From Mycobacterium sp. 852013-50091_SCH5140682 (GTDB taxonomy: Bacteria; Actinomycetota; Actinomycetes; Mycobacteriales; Mycobacteriaceae), in assembly GCF_001665685.1 (NCBI RefSeq), contig NZ_LZTB01000136.1, positions 35,062 to 99,061 of the forward strand: DNA of 64,000 bases, given 5' to 3'. This document shows positions 34,009-42,961 of the stretch, piece by piece. The position numbers and the translations under genes are program-made. The stretch's first letter is position 1; each line of letters starts with the position of its first letter. The notes beneath the pieces were generated by a model. The model was given only the letters and a program-made list of their open reading frames with translations, had not been told where the DNA came from and ran no database searches.

Positions 34009-35543
34009 GCGAGCGCAGGTCGTTCAGCTCCCGCACGCCGGCCAACGACAACCCCGACCGCGTGCAGTATCGCCGCGGGTTCGTCACCAGGCACCAGGTG
34101 ACCGGATGGCGATTCATCATGCGCCGCATCGCATCCGGCGTCGCGCTGCACGACACGCGCATGCTCGTCGACCCGCTGCGCACCCAGAGCCGGGCCGTGG
34201 TGACCGGCGCGCTGATCGTCGCCACGGGGCTGATCGGCTGCTTCGTTTTCTCGCTCATCCGTCCCGGCGGCGTCGCCGGGCACGACAAGGTGCTTGCCGA
34301 CCGGTCGACCGCGGCGCTCTACGTGCTCGTCGGTGAGCAACTGCATCCGGTGCTGAACCTGACCTCGGCCCGGCTGATCGCCGGTGCCGCGGACAACCCC
34401 ACCACAGTCAAGACCAGCGAGATCGACAAGTATCCGCGCGGCAACCTGCTCGGCATTCCCGGCGCACCCGAGCGGATGGTGCAGACCGCCGCGACGGACG
34501 CGGATTGGACTGTGTGCGAATCGGTTTCGGGTATCAATTCCGGCGTGACGGTGCTGGCGGGCCGACCGAGCACCGACGGTGAGCGGGCGGTGTGGCTGCC
34601 CGCTGATCGGGGTGTGCTGGTGCACAACGCTTCCGGGCCGAACCCAGGTGACTGGCTGCTGTGGGGCGGCAAGCGCAGCCCGATCGACGTGGGCAACCGC
34701 GCCGTGGCCGAGGCGCTCGGTCTCGGTGCCGATGTCCCCGCACCCCGACCGATCGCGGCCGGGCTGTTCAACGCGATCCCCGAGGCTCCGGCGCTGGCCC
34801 CGCCGGCCATCGTCGACGCCGGTGCGCCCCCGCACTTCGAACTGCCGATCCAGGTGCCGGTCGGGGCCGTGGTGAGTGCTTTCGCCACGGACAACAGCCT
34901 GCGTTACTACGCCGTGCTGGCCGACGGTCTGCAGCCGGTATCACCGGTGCTGGCCGCGATCCTGCGCAACAGCGACTCCTACGGGCTTGAACAGCCGCCA
35001 CGGCTGAGCGCTGACGCGGTCGCCGCGGCACCGGTCTCTCGCGGCATCGACACCGCCGCCTTCCCCGAGCAGCCGATCCATCTGGTGTCGGCCTCGGCGG
35101 ATCCTGTCACGTGCGCAGAGTGGACGAAACCGAGTGGGGCGAACGAGAGTTCGCTGAGACTGCTGTCAGGCGCAACGCTGCCGCTGCCCGACGGGCTGCA
35201 CACCGTCGACCTCGTCGGCGCAGGCCGGGACGGCGCGGCCAACCGCGTCGCGCTGACCCCGGGCACCGGCTACTTCGTGCAAACCGTTGGCGCCGAACCC
35301 GGCTCGCCGACGGCAGGCTCGCTGTTCTGGGTGAGTGACACCGGCGTGCGTTACGGCATCGAGACCGCCGGCGACGACAAAATCGTTGGCGCACTTGGCC
35401 TGCGCAGCCCCGCCCTGCCCATCCCGTGGTCGGTGCTTGCCCAGTTCGCGGCCGGCCCCACCCTGTCCCGAGGCGACGCTCTGGTGGCACACGACGCCCT
35501 ATCGGCTGATTCGGGCGCGGCCCGGTTGGAGGCCCATTCATGA
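34005..35543 (+). CDS. eccB3: ESX-3 membrane core protein EccB3
   Basis: A 512-residue core component with one transmembrane helix (about residues 64-86, AVVTGALIVATGLIGCFVFSL) after a cytoplasmic N-terminus, and a large periplasmic domain of repeats. The cysteines in DWTVCESVSG and VTCAEWTKP probably form the disulfide known in EccB. It joins EccC3, EccD3 and EccE3 in the inner-membrane pore. It overlaps both neighbours by ATGA, implying coupled translation. Confidence 0.96.
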   Translation: MSERRSFSSRTPANDNPDRVQYRRGFVTRHQVTGWRFIMRRIASGVALHDTRMLVDPLRTQSRAVVTGALIVATGLIGCFVFSLIRPGGVAGHDKVLADRSTAALYVLVGEQLHPVLNLTSARLIAGAADNPTTVKTSEIDKYPRGNLLGIPGAPERMVQTAATDADWTVCESVSGINSGVTVLAGRPSTDGERAVWLPADRGVLVHNASGPNPGDWLLWGGKRSPIDVGNRAVAEALGLGADVPAPRPIAAGLFNAIPEAPALAPPAIVDAGAPPHFELPIQVPVGAVVSAFATDNSLRYYAVLADGLQPVSPVLAAILRNSDSYGLEQPPRLSADAVAAAPVSRGIDTAAFPEQPIHLVSASADPVTCAEWTKPSGANESSLRLLSGATLPLPDGLHTVDLVGAGRDGAANRVALTPGTGYFVQTVGAEPGSPTAGSLFWVSDTGVRYGIETAGDDKIVGALGLRSPALPIPWSVLAQFAAGPTLSRGDALVAHDALSADSGAARLEAHS

Positions 35544-38500
35544 GCAGGCTGATCTTCGAGCACCGGCGCCGCATCGCGCCGCCGACCACTCGCAAGGGCA
35601 CCATCACCATCGAACCGCCGCCGGAATTGCCGCGGGTGGTCCCACCGTCACTGCTGCGCCGGGTGTTGCCGTACCTCATCGTCATCCTGATCGTCGGCAT
35701 CATCGTGGCGCTGGTGGCCACCGGTATGCGGCTGATCTCGCCGACCATCCTGTTCTTCCCGTTCGTGATGCTGTTGGCCGCGACCGCGCTGTACCGCGGC
35801 GGCGGCGACAAGATGCGCACCGAGGAGGTGGACGCCGAGCGTGCCGACTACCTGCGCTACCTGTCGGTGGTCCGCGACAACGTCCGCACTCATGCGGCCG
35901 AACAGCGTGCGGCACTGGAGTGGTCGCACCCGGCGCCCGAGGTGCTCGCCACCATCCCCGGCACCCGCCGACAGTGGGAGCGTGATCCCCGCGACCGCGA
36001 TTTCCTGGTACTGCGTGCCGGATTGCACGACGTGCCATTGGATGCCGCGATGCGCGTCAAGGACACCGTCGACGAGATCGACCTGGAACCGGTGTCGCAC
36101 AGCACCCTTCGTGGCCTGCTCGATGTGCAGCGCACCGTGCGTGACGCGCCCACCGGCATCGATGTCACCAAGCTGGCGCGCATCACCGTGCTCGGTGACG
36201 ACGTCGAGGTCCGCGCAGCGGTGCGAGCCTGGATCGCTCAGGCCGTGACCTGGCACGACCCCACCATGCTCGGTGTCGCGCTGGCCTCGCCCGGCGTCGA
36301 CTCCGAGGACTGGTCGTGGCTGAAATGGCTTCCGCATGTTGACATCCCGGGGCAGGCCGATGGTGTCGGCCCGGCCCGCTACCTCACCGACGACGTGGCC
36401 GAGCTGCGCGCACTGCTGCAACCGGCGTTCAGTGACCGGCCGCCGTTCCCGGGGGAGACGGACCTGGCCGCCAAGCATCTGCTGGTCATCCTGGACGATC
36501 CCGATGCCGATCCAGACGACATCGCCCGGCGGCCCGGCCTGGCCGGCGTCACCGTGATCCACCGATCCGTGAATCTGCCCAATCGAGACCAATATCCGGA
36601 CCCCGAGCGGCCCGTCCTGCGGATCTCCGAGGGCCGCATCGAGCGCTGGCAGAGCAACGAGTGGCAGCCCTATATCGACCATGCCGACGCGATGCCGGCC
36701 GCCGAAGCCGCACACATCGCCCGTCGGTTGTCACGCTGGGACTCCAACCCGGGTTATGTCCGGTCCACTGCGACCGGCGGTGCCACGTTCAGCACACTGC
36801 TCGACATCCCCGACGCCGCCGCGCTGGATGTGGCAGGCCTGTGGGCACCCCGCCCCCGTGACGAGGAGCTACGGGTCCCGATCGGTGTCACCGCCACCGG
36901 CGAGCCGCTGTACTTCGATCTCAAAGACGAAGCCGAAGGCGGCATGGGCCCGCACGGCCTGATGATCGGTATGACCGGTTCCGGCAAGTCGCAGACGCTT
37001 ATGTCGATCCTGCTGGCGCTGTTGACAACCCACTCCGCCGACCGGCTGATCGTGATCTATGCCGACTTCAAGGGTGAGGCCGGCGCCGACATCTTCCGCA
37101 ACTTCCCCCAGGTCGTCGCGGTGATCTCGAACATGGCCGAGAAGCGGTCGCTGGCCGAGCGGTTCGCCGATACGCTGCGTGGCGAGGTGGCCCGCCGCGA
37201 GCAGATCCTCAAAGAGACCGGCCGCCGCGTGCAGGGCAGCGCGTTCAACTCGGTCACCGAGTACGAGGCCGCCATCGCCGCGGGCCACGACCTGCCGCCG
37301 ATGCCGACGCTGTTCGTGGTGGCCGACGAGTTCACCCTCATGCTCGCCGATCACCCCGAGTACGCCGAGCTGTTCGATTACGTCGCCCGCAAGGGTCGTT
37401 CGTTCCGCATCCACATCCTGTTCGCGTCGCAGACGCTGGATGTGGGCCGTATCAAGGACATCGACAAGAACACCTCTTACCGCATCGGTCTCAAGGTCGC
37501 CAGCCCGAGCATCTCGCGGCAGATCATCGGCGTCGAGGACGCGTACCACATCGAGTCGGGCCGCGATCACAAAGGCGAAGGCTTCCTGGTGCCCGCGCCA
37601 GGTGCAGTGCCGATCAAGTTCCGCAGCACCTACGTCGACGGCATCTACGATCCGCCCAAAGTCGAGAAATCGATTGTGGTACGCGCCCTTCCGCAGCCTG
37701 CGCTGTTCACCGCGAGCCGTGTCGAGCCGCAGCCCGACACCATCGTCGCGGCCGGCGGCGACGCAGACGAGGTGGCCGCCCTGCCACCGCGCAAGCTGAT
37801 CACCACCATCGGCGAGCAGCTCGCGCAGTACGGTCCCCACGCGCCGGCGCTGTGGCTGCCACCGCTGGACGAGGCCATCCCGCTCGATGATGTGTTGGCC
37901 CGCACCGGGATCGACGCCGGTCAGCTGCGGTGGCCGCTCGGCGAGATCGACAAGCCGTTCGAGATGCGGCGCGATGCACTGGTCTTCGACGCCAACTCCT
38001 CGGCGGCCAACGTGTTGATCCACGGCGGCCCCAGATCGGGTAAATCCACTGCGCTGCAGACGTTCATCCTCTCCGCGGCCGCGCTGCACACCCCGCGTGA
38101 GGTGACGTTCTACTGCCTGGACTACGGCGGTGGCCAGCTGACCGGGCTGCAGGAGCTGGCCCATGTCGGAAGCGTCGCCACCCCGTTGGAGCCCGAACGG
38201 ATCCGCCGCACCTTCGGTGAGCTGGAGCAGCTGCTACGGGCGCGGCAGAAGCAAGCGTCGGTGAGCGGGCAAGGCGCTTATACCGACGGCTACGGCGAAG
38301 TGTTTTTCGTCATCGACAACCTGTACGCCTTCAGCCGCGACAACACCGACACGTTCAACACCCGTAACCCGTTGCTGGCCAAGGTCACCGAACTGGTCAA
38401 CACCGGTCTCGCCTACGGCATCCACGTCGTCATCACCACGCCCAACTGGCTGGAGGTGCCACTGGCCATGCGCGACGGGCTGGGCCTGCGGGTCGAACTC

Positions 38501-39517
38501 AAACTGCACGACGCGCACGACAGCATCGTGCGGGTGGTGGGCGCCCTGCGCCGCCCCGCCGAGTCGGTCCCCGCCGAGCAGCCCGGTCGCGGCCTGACCA
38601 TGGCGGCCGAGCACTTCCTGTTCGCGCAGCCTTCGCTCACCGACATCGCGGTCATCAACGCCCGGCACCCCGGAATCAGTGCCCCGCCCGTGCGGCTGCT
38701 GCCCGCCGAGCTGACCCCGGCGGCGGTAGCCCCGCTGTACCCGGCGCCCGAGACGGTGGTCATCGGCCAGCGCGAAGAGGATCTGGCTCCCGTCGCCATC
38801 GACTTCGCGAACAACCCGCTGCTGACGGTGTTCGGCGACTCCAAATCGGGCAAGACCACCCTGCTGCGGCACATCATCCGGACCATCCGGGAGAACTCGC
38901 AGCCCGACGAGGTCGCTTTCACCGTGATCGACCGCAGGCTGCACCTGGTCGACGAACCGCTGTTCGCCGACAACGAGTACACCGCGAACATCGACCGCGT
39001 GCTGCCGGCGATGCTGGGGCTTTCGGCACTCATCGAAAAGCGCCGTCCACCCGCGGGTTTGACCCCGCAGGAGCTCACCGGATGGGGCTATACCGGGCAC
39101 ACGCACTATCTGATCGTCGACGACGTGGACCAGATTCCCGACGGGCCCGCCGTCAGCGGTCCGTTCGCCGGGCAGCGGCCGTGGACCAACATCGTCGGCC
39201 TGTTGGCCGAGGCGTCGGACCTCGGTCTGCGGGTCATCGTGACGGCCAGGGCGACGGGGTCGGCGCATGCGGTGATGACCGCGCCGCTGCTGCGGCGGCT
39301 CAACGACCTGCAGGCGACAACGCTGATGCTGTCGGGCAATCCGGCCGACAGCGGCAAGATCCGCGGCCACCGCTTCGCCCGCTTCCCGGCGGGACGCGGG
39401 ATGTTGCTCGGCGATGGCGACGCTCCTGAATTCGTCCAGCTGGTCAACCCGTTCGGCGCCGATTCGGCACTGTCGGCCAACAACGGAACCAACACCACAG
39501 GAAAGGAATACCGATGA
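35540..39517 (+). CDS. eccC3: ESX-3 motor ATPase EccC3
   Basis: A 1325-residue FtsK/SpoIIIE-type motor that drives secretion. Two transmembrane helices lie near residues 37-80. Three ATPase domains follow: Walker A GMTGSGKSQT near residue 477, GGPRSGKST near 828 and GDSKSGKTT near 1098. The first domain also has VVADEFTLML as Walker B. EccC3 is one polypeptide, unlike EccCa/EccCb of ESX-1. The third domain binds the Esx export signal in related systems. Confidence 0.97.
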   Translation: MSRLIFEHRRRIAPPTTRKGTITIEPPPELPRVVPPSLLRRVLPYLIVILIVGIIVALVATGMRLISPTILFFPFVMLLAATALYRGGGDKMRTEEVDAERADYLRYLSVVRDNVRTHAAEQRAALEWSHPAPEVLATIPGTRRQWERDPRDRDFLVLRAGLHDVPLDAAMRVKDTVDEIDLEPVSHSTLRGLLDVQRTVRDAPTGIDVTKLARITVLGDDVEVRAAVRAWIAQAVTWHDPTMLGVALASPGVDSEDWSWLKWLPHVDIPGQADGVGPARYLTDDVAELRALLQPAFSDRPPFPGETDLAAKHLLVILDDPDADPDDIARRPGLAGVTVIHRSVNLPNRDQYPDPERPVLRISEGRIERWQSNEWQPYIDHADAMPAAEAAHIARRLSRWDSNPGYVRSTATGGATFSTLLDIPDAAALDVAGLWAPRPRDEELRVPIGVTATGEPLYFDLKDEAEGGMGPHGLMIGMTGSGKSQTLMSILLALLTTHSADRLIVIYADFKGEAGADIFRNFPQVVAVISNMAEKRSLAERFADTLRGEVARREQILKETGRRVQGSAFNSVTEYEAAIAAGHDLPPMPTLFVVADEFTLMLADHPEYAELFDYVARKGRSFRIHILFASQTLDVGRIKDIDKNTSYRIGLKVASPSISRQIIGVEDAYHIESGRDHKGEGFLVPAPGAVPIKFRSTYVDGIYDPPKVEKSIVVRALPQPALFTASRVEPQPDTIVAAGGDADEVAALPPRKLITTIGEQLAQYGPHAPALWLPPLDEAIPLDDVLARTGIDAGQLRWPLGEIDKPFEMRRDALVFDANSSAANVLIHGGPRSGKSTALQTFILSAAALHTPREVTFYCLDYGGGQLTGLQELAHVGSVATPLEPERIRRTFGELEQLLRARQKQASVSGQGAYTDGYGEVFFVIDNLYAFSRDNTDTFNTRNPLLAKVTELVNTGLAYGIHVVITTPNWLEVPLAMRDGLGLRVELKLHDAHDSIVRVVGALRRPAESVPAEQPGRGLTMAAEHFLFAQPSLTDIAVINARHPGISAPPVRLLPAELTPAAVAPLYPAPETVVIGQREEDLAPVAIDFANNPLLTVFGDSKSGKTTLLRHIIRTIRENSQPDEVAFTVIDRRLHLVDEPLFADNEYTANIDRVLPAMLGLSALIEKRRPPAGLTPQELTGWGYTGHTHYLIVDDVDQIPDGPAVSGPFAGQRPWTNIVGLLAEASDLGLRVIVTARATGSAHAVMTAPLLRRLNDLQATTLMLSGNPADSGKIRGHRFARFPAGRGMLLGDGDAPEFVQLVNPFGADSALSANNGTNTTGKEYR

Positions 39518-39825
39518 CATTGCGGGTAATCCCGGAAGGGTTGACTGCGGCCAGCTCGGCCGTGGAGGCACTGACCGCGCGGCTGGCCGCCGCCCATGTT
39601 GCCGCCGCACCGGTGGTCTCCGCGGTGGTTCCACCCGCCGCGGATCCCGTCTCGCTCTTGACCGCAACAGGTTTCAGCGCCCACGGCGCCGAGCACAACG
39701 TGGTCGCGGCCCACGGCGTCGAAGAACTCGGCCGGTCCGGTGTCGGTGTCGGCGAGTCCGGCGCGAGCTACGCGACCGGTGACGCCATGGCGGCGTCGTC
39801 GTACCTGATCGCCCGCGGTATCTGA
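39514..39825 (+). CDS. pe5: PE5, ESX-3 PE-family substrate
   Basis: A 103-residue PE protein, only the helical PE domain (LRVIPEGLTAASSAVEALTARL onward) with no long C-terminal extension. The PE motif is here LRVIPEG. The C-terminal YATGDAMAAS fits the YxxxD export signal. It pairs with PPE4, whose start lies one base after its stop, and it overlaps eccC3 by ATGA. Confidence 0.93.
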   Translation: MTLRVIPEGLTAASSAVEALTARLAAAHVAAAPVVSAVVPPAADPVSLLTATGFSAHGAEHNVVAAHGVEELGRSGVGVGESGASYATGDAMAASSYLIARGI

Positions 39826-39826
39826 G

Positions 39827-41395
39827 ATGACGGCCCCCGTGTGGATGGCCCTGCCACCCGAGGCGCACTCGGCGCTGCTCTCCAGCGGCCCCGGTCCCGG
39901 GCCGCTGCTCGCCGCCGCGGGGGCATGGCAAGCACTGAGCGCTGAATATGCCTCTGCGGCTGCTGAACTCACGAGTGTGCTGAGTGCCGTGCAGGCCGGG
40001 GTGTGGGAAGGCCCGAGTTCCGAGCAATACGCCGCCGCGCACGGTCCCTACCTGGCATGGCTGGCGCAGCAGAGCGCCAACAGTGCTGCGGTGGCGGTGC
40101 AGCATGAGACAGCGGCCGCGGCGTACACCACCGCACTGGCGGCCATGCCGACCCTGCCGGAACTGGCGCTCAACCACGCGGTGCACGGCGTCCTGATCGC
40201 GACGAATTTCTTCGGTATCAACACTATTCCGATCGCTGTCAACGAGGCCGACTACGCTCGGATGTGGATCCAGGCCGCGACCACCATGGGCACGTATGAG
40301 GCCGTGTCGGGTGCGGCGGTGGCTGCCGTGCCGAGCAGCACACCCGCACCCATGCTGTTGGCGCCCGGCGTAGGGGAGGCCGGTGATGCCGCCGCGACGG
40401 CACAGCAGCTCGCCACCCAGGCCCAGGCCGGCGATTCCGGTTCGTCGCTGAGCATTTCCGACTGGCTGTCCGATCTGCTCGAGCAGTACCTCAAGAACGT
40501 CCCGGGCGGGCAGGAGATCATCGACTTCCTCAAGGACCCCATCGGCAACCTCGGGAAACTCATCACCGATTTCCTGACCAACCCGTCGGGTGCCCTGACC
40601 ACCTGGGGACCGTTCCTGTTCGCGGTCGCCTACCAGGTGTTCTTCAACCTGGTGGGCTGGCCGACGTGGGGCATGATCCTGGCGTCGCCGTTCCTGATCC
40701 CGGCGCTGGCCGCACTCGGCATCACCGGGCTGGTGTTGCTGATCGATCACGTCATGCAGCCGGCACCGGAGGTCGCACCCGAGGAGGTGCCACAGGACGC
40801 GGCCCAGCCCCGAGCCGAACAGCCGAACGTGTACAGCCTCGCCGGTGTGCCGTCCGGTGGTGGCGCGGCCACCGGAGCCGCAGGCGCCCCGGGCGGTGCC
40901 GCGTCGGCCGCAGGTGCTCCGGCGGCTCCCGCGGCTCCGGCCGCGCCGCTCGCGATGTACGCCGTAGCCGGTGGCGATCCGGGCGAAGGGTTCACTCCAA
41001 CGTTGCGCGACAAGACCAGCGCGCAAGCACCGGCCTCGGGCATCCCGGCTGCCGCGTCAGGCGTCGCCGCTTCGGTGGCGGCACGGCGTAAGCGTCGGCG
41101 CAAGCGCGCCGCAGAGCTCGAGGACTACGGCTACGCCGACGCCTATATGGACTACGAGGAGCCGGGTCCGGACCCTGAACCGCGGCGCGAACCTTCTGTG
41201 ACCGCCTCTGCGCGTGGCGCAGGACAGATGGGATTCACCGGCACCACAACGAGATCCGACGCGGTCGCCGGCGGCCTGACCACACTGGCCTCCGAGGGCT
41301 CGGGCCTGGGCGACGGTCCTGTCGCGCCGATGCTGCCGGGCAGTTGGGAGCCCGGCGATGCCCCTGACACACCGCAGGGGGGTCCGCGCCGCTGA
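39827..41395 (+). CDS. ppe4: PPE4, ESX-3 PPE-family substrate
   Basis: A 522-residue PPE protein. The first 180 residues are the PPE helical hairpin (APVWMALPPEAHSALLSSGPGPGP; WEGPSSEQYAAAHGPYLAWL with the WxG turn; YTTALAAMPTLPELALNHAVHGVL, whose PTLPELALN recalls the EspG-binding region). A hydrophobic middle section (about 260-310) and an alanine/proline-rich, charged C-terminus follow. It is secreted with PE5 as a heterodimer escorted by EspG3 in related systems. Confidence 0.93.
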   Translation: MTAPVWMALPPEAHSALLSSGPGPGPLLAAAGAWQALSAEYASAAAELTSVLSAVQAGVWEGPSSEQYAAAHGPYLAWLAQQSANSAAVAVQHETAAAAYTTALAAMPTLPELALNHAVHGVLIATNFFGINTIPIAVNEADYARMWIQAATTMGTYEAVSGAAVAAVPSSTPAPMLLAPGVGEAGDAAATAQQLATQAQAGDSGSSLSISDWLSDLLEQYLKNVPGGQEIIDFLKDPIGNLGKLITDFLTNPSGALTTWGPFLFAVAYQVFFNLVGWPTWGMILASPFLIPALAALGITGLVLLIDHVMQPAPEVAPEEVPQDAAQPRAEQPNVYSLAGVPSGGGAATGAAGAPGGAASAAGAPAAPAAPAAPLAMYAVAGGDPGEGFTPTLRDKTSAQAPASGIPAAASGVAASVAARRKRRRKRAAELEDYGYADAYMDYEEPGPDPEPRREPSVTASARGAGQMGFTGTTTRSDAVAGGLTTLASEGSGLGDGPVAPMLPGSWEPGDAPDTPQGGPRR

Positions 41396-41451
41396 CCAGA
41401 CCACACCCCGCACGTTCTCACCCACCACGCACCGTCACGAAAGGAAAATCC

Positions 41452-41745
41452 ATGAGTCTGTTGGACGCTCACATTCCCCAGCTGGTTGCCTCCGAGGCCG
41501 CCTTCGGCGCCAAGGCCGCGTTGATGCGCACCACCATGGCCCAAGCCGAGCAGGCAGCCATGTCCGCCCAGGCATTTCACATGGGCGAGGCATCGGCCGC
41601 TTTCCAGGCCGCGCATGCCCGGTTCGTCGAGGTCTCCGCCAAGGTCAACGCCCTGCTTGACGTCGCACAGCTGAACCTGGGCGACGCCGCGAGCACCTAC
41701 GTCGCGCAGGACGCAGCGGCCGCAAGCACCTACACCTCCGTCTGA
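41452..41745 (+). CDS. esxG: EsxG, secreted ESX-3 effector subunit
   Basis: A 97-residue WXG100-family helical hairpin. The loop has HMGE in place of WxG, as EsxG proteins do. It forms a tight 1:1 dimer with EsxH and is secreted; the pair supports siderophore-mediated iron uptake. The YVAQD near the C-terminus fits the YxxxD signal. The gap of 56 bases to ppe4 is the largest in the operon and carries AGGAAA before the ATG. Confidence 0.95.
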   Translation: MSLLDAHIPQLVASEAAFGAKAALMRTTMAQAEQAAMSAQAFHMGEASAAFQAAHARFVEVSAKVNALLDVAQLNLGDAASTYVAQDAAAASTYTSV

Positions 41746-41776
41746 TCACCCAAGCCGAAGAGATACAGGAGTTTTC

Positions 41777-42064
41777 ATGTCGCAGATCATGTACAACTAC
41801 CCGGCCATGCTCGCGCACTCCAGCGAGATGACCGGCTACTCGGGTGCCCTGCACGCCGTCGGTGCCGACATCGCCAGCGAGCAGGCCGCTTTGGCCAGTG
41901 CCTGGCAGGGCGACACTGCGATGACCTACCAGGCCTGGCAGGCCCAGTGGAACCAGGCGATGGAGGAGCTGGTTCACGCGTACCGGTCGATGGCCAGCAC
42001 TCACGAGATGAACACCATGTCGATGAGTGCACGCGATCAGGCCGAGGGCGCCAAGTGGGGCTGA
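41777..42064 (+). CDS. esxH: EsxH (TB10.4 family), secreted ESX-3 effector subunit
   Basis: A 95-residue WXG100 protein with WQG at residues 43-45, the partner of EsxG. In M. tuberculosis EsxH a zinc site uses His14, His70, His76 and Glu77 (from memory). Here His14, His76 and Glu77 are present but residue 70 is Arg, while residue 67 is His. The site may be lost or shifted by one helical turn. Start ATG at 41777 with CAGGAG upstream. Confidence 0.95.
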   Translation: MSQIMYNYPAMLAHSSEMTGYSGALHAVGADIASEQAALASAWQGDTAMTYQAWQAQWNQAMEELVHAYRSMASTHEMNTMSMSARDQAEGAKWG

Positions 42065-42082
42065 TGCACGGCCCGCGGTCCA

Positions 42083-42961
42083 GTGGTGGCTGACGCCGTC
42101 GAGCTGACCGCCGAGCAGGCCTGGTATCTCGCCGATGCGCTCGGTGCCGGGGCGTTCCCGTGGGTCTTGGCGATCACGCCGCCCTACAGCGACCCCGCGC
42201 ACCGCGCGGCGTTTGTCGCCGAGCAGCGCGCCGAACTGACCCGCATGGGAGTGCTCGGCGCGGGCGGGCAGATCAGAACCGAAGTGGCCCAATGGGTTCG
42301 GCTGGCCTGTCGGCCCGCCCAGTGGCTCGACCTGAGGTTCGTCTCGGCATCGGGCGACCTGCTGCGCGGCATCGTCGCAAGGCGCGACGGCCGCAGCGTC
42401 GTGGTGTTGCGCAACGCGCAGCTGGTCACCGTCACCGAGCTCGACATCAGCCACCCACATGCGCTGGTGCCGGTTCTGACCGCAGGACTGTCGCATCGCA
42501 AGCCGGCGATCTTCGAGGAGTTCGCGATGCCCGCCGCGGCGGGCGCCCGCGCCGACGAGCAGATCCGCACCGGTACACCGCTGGCCGAGGTGCTGGCATT
42601 CCTGGGGATCCCGCGGTCGGCGCATACCGTCGTGGAGTCGGTGTTCGACGGCCGGCGTACGTATGTCGAGATCGTCGCGGGGGAGCACCGCGACGGCCAC
42701 CGCGTGACCACCGACGTGGGGGTGAGCATCGTCGACACGAGCGCGGGTCGTATCCTCGTTGCTCCGACCAAAGCATTTGACGGGGAATGGATTTCAACGT
42801 TCACCGCGGGCACTGCCGAGGCGATCGCCGTGGCGGTCGAACGGCTGACCGCGGCGCTGCCCGGCGGGCGCTGGTTCCCCGACCACCCGCTCACCCGCGA
42901 CTTCACCGAAGCCGCACCAACCAATCGACCCAGAGAGAACGAATGCCCGACAACACTGTGA
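42083..42961 (+). CDS. espG3: EspG3, ESX-3 PE-PPE chaperone
   Basis: A 292-residue cytosolic chaperone that binds the tip of PPE proteins and keeps PE-PPE pairs soluble until export. The fold is recognised by family sequence (VELTAEQAWYLADALGAGAFPWVLAI at the N-terminus and GVSIVDTSAGRILVAPTK in the second half). Two adjacent GTG codons, 42083 and 42086, could start it. Its last 19 bases overlap eccD3. Confidence 0.94.
   Translation: MVADAVELTAEQAWYLADALGAGAFPWVLAITPPYSDPAHRAAFVAEQRAELTRMGVLGAGGQIRTEVAQWVRLACRPAQWLDLRFVSASGDLLRGIVARRDGRSVVVLRNAQLVTVTELDISHPHALVPVLTAGLSHRKPAIFEEFAMPAAAGARADEQIRTGTPLAEVLAFLGIPRSAHTVVESVFDGRRTYVEIVAGEHRDGHRVTTDVGVSIVDTSAGRILVAPTKAFDGEWISTFTAGTAEAIAVAVERLTAALPGGRWFPDHPLTRDFTEAAPTNRPRENECPTTL

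Noticed and set aside
34330..41026. Long minus-strand frames opposite eccB3, eccC3, PE5 and PPE4
   Set aside because: They shadow the codon pattern of the sense genes and have no recognisable domains or ribosome binding sites.
41452..41745. EsxG without a WxG motif, as a possible defect
   Set aside because: EsxG proteins normally lack the tryptophan; the partner EsxH carries WQG.
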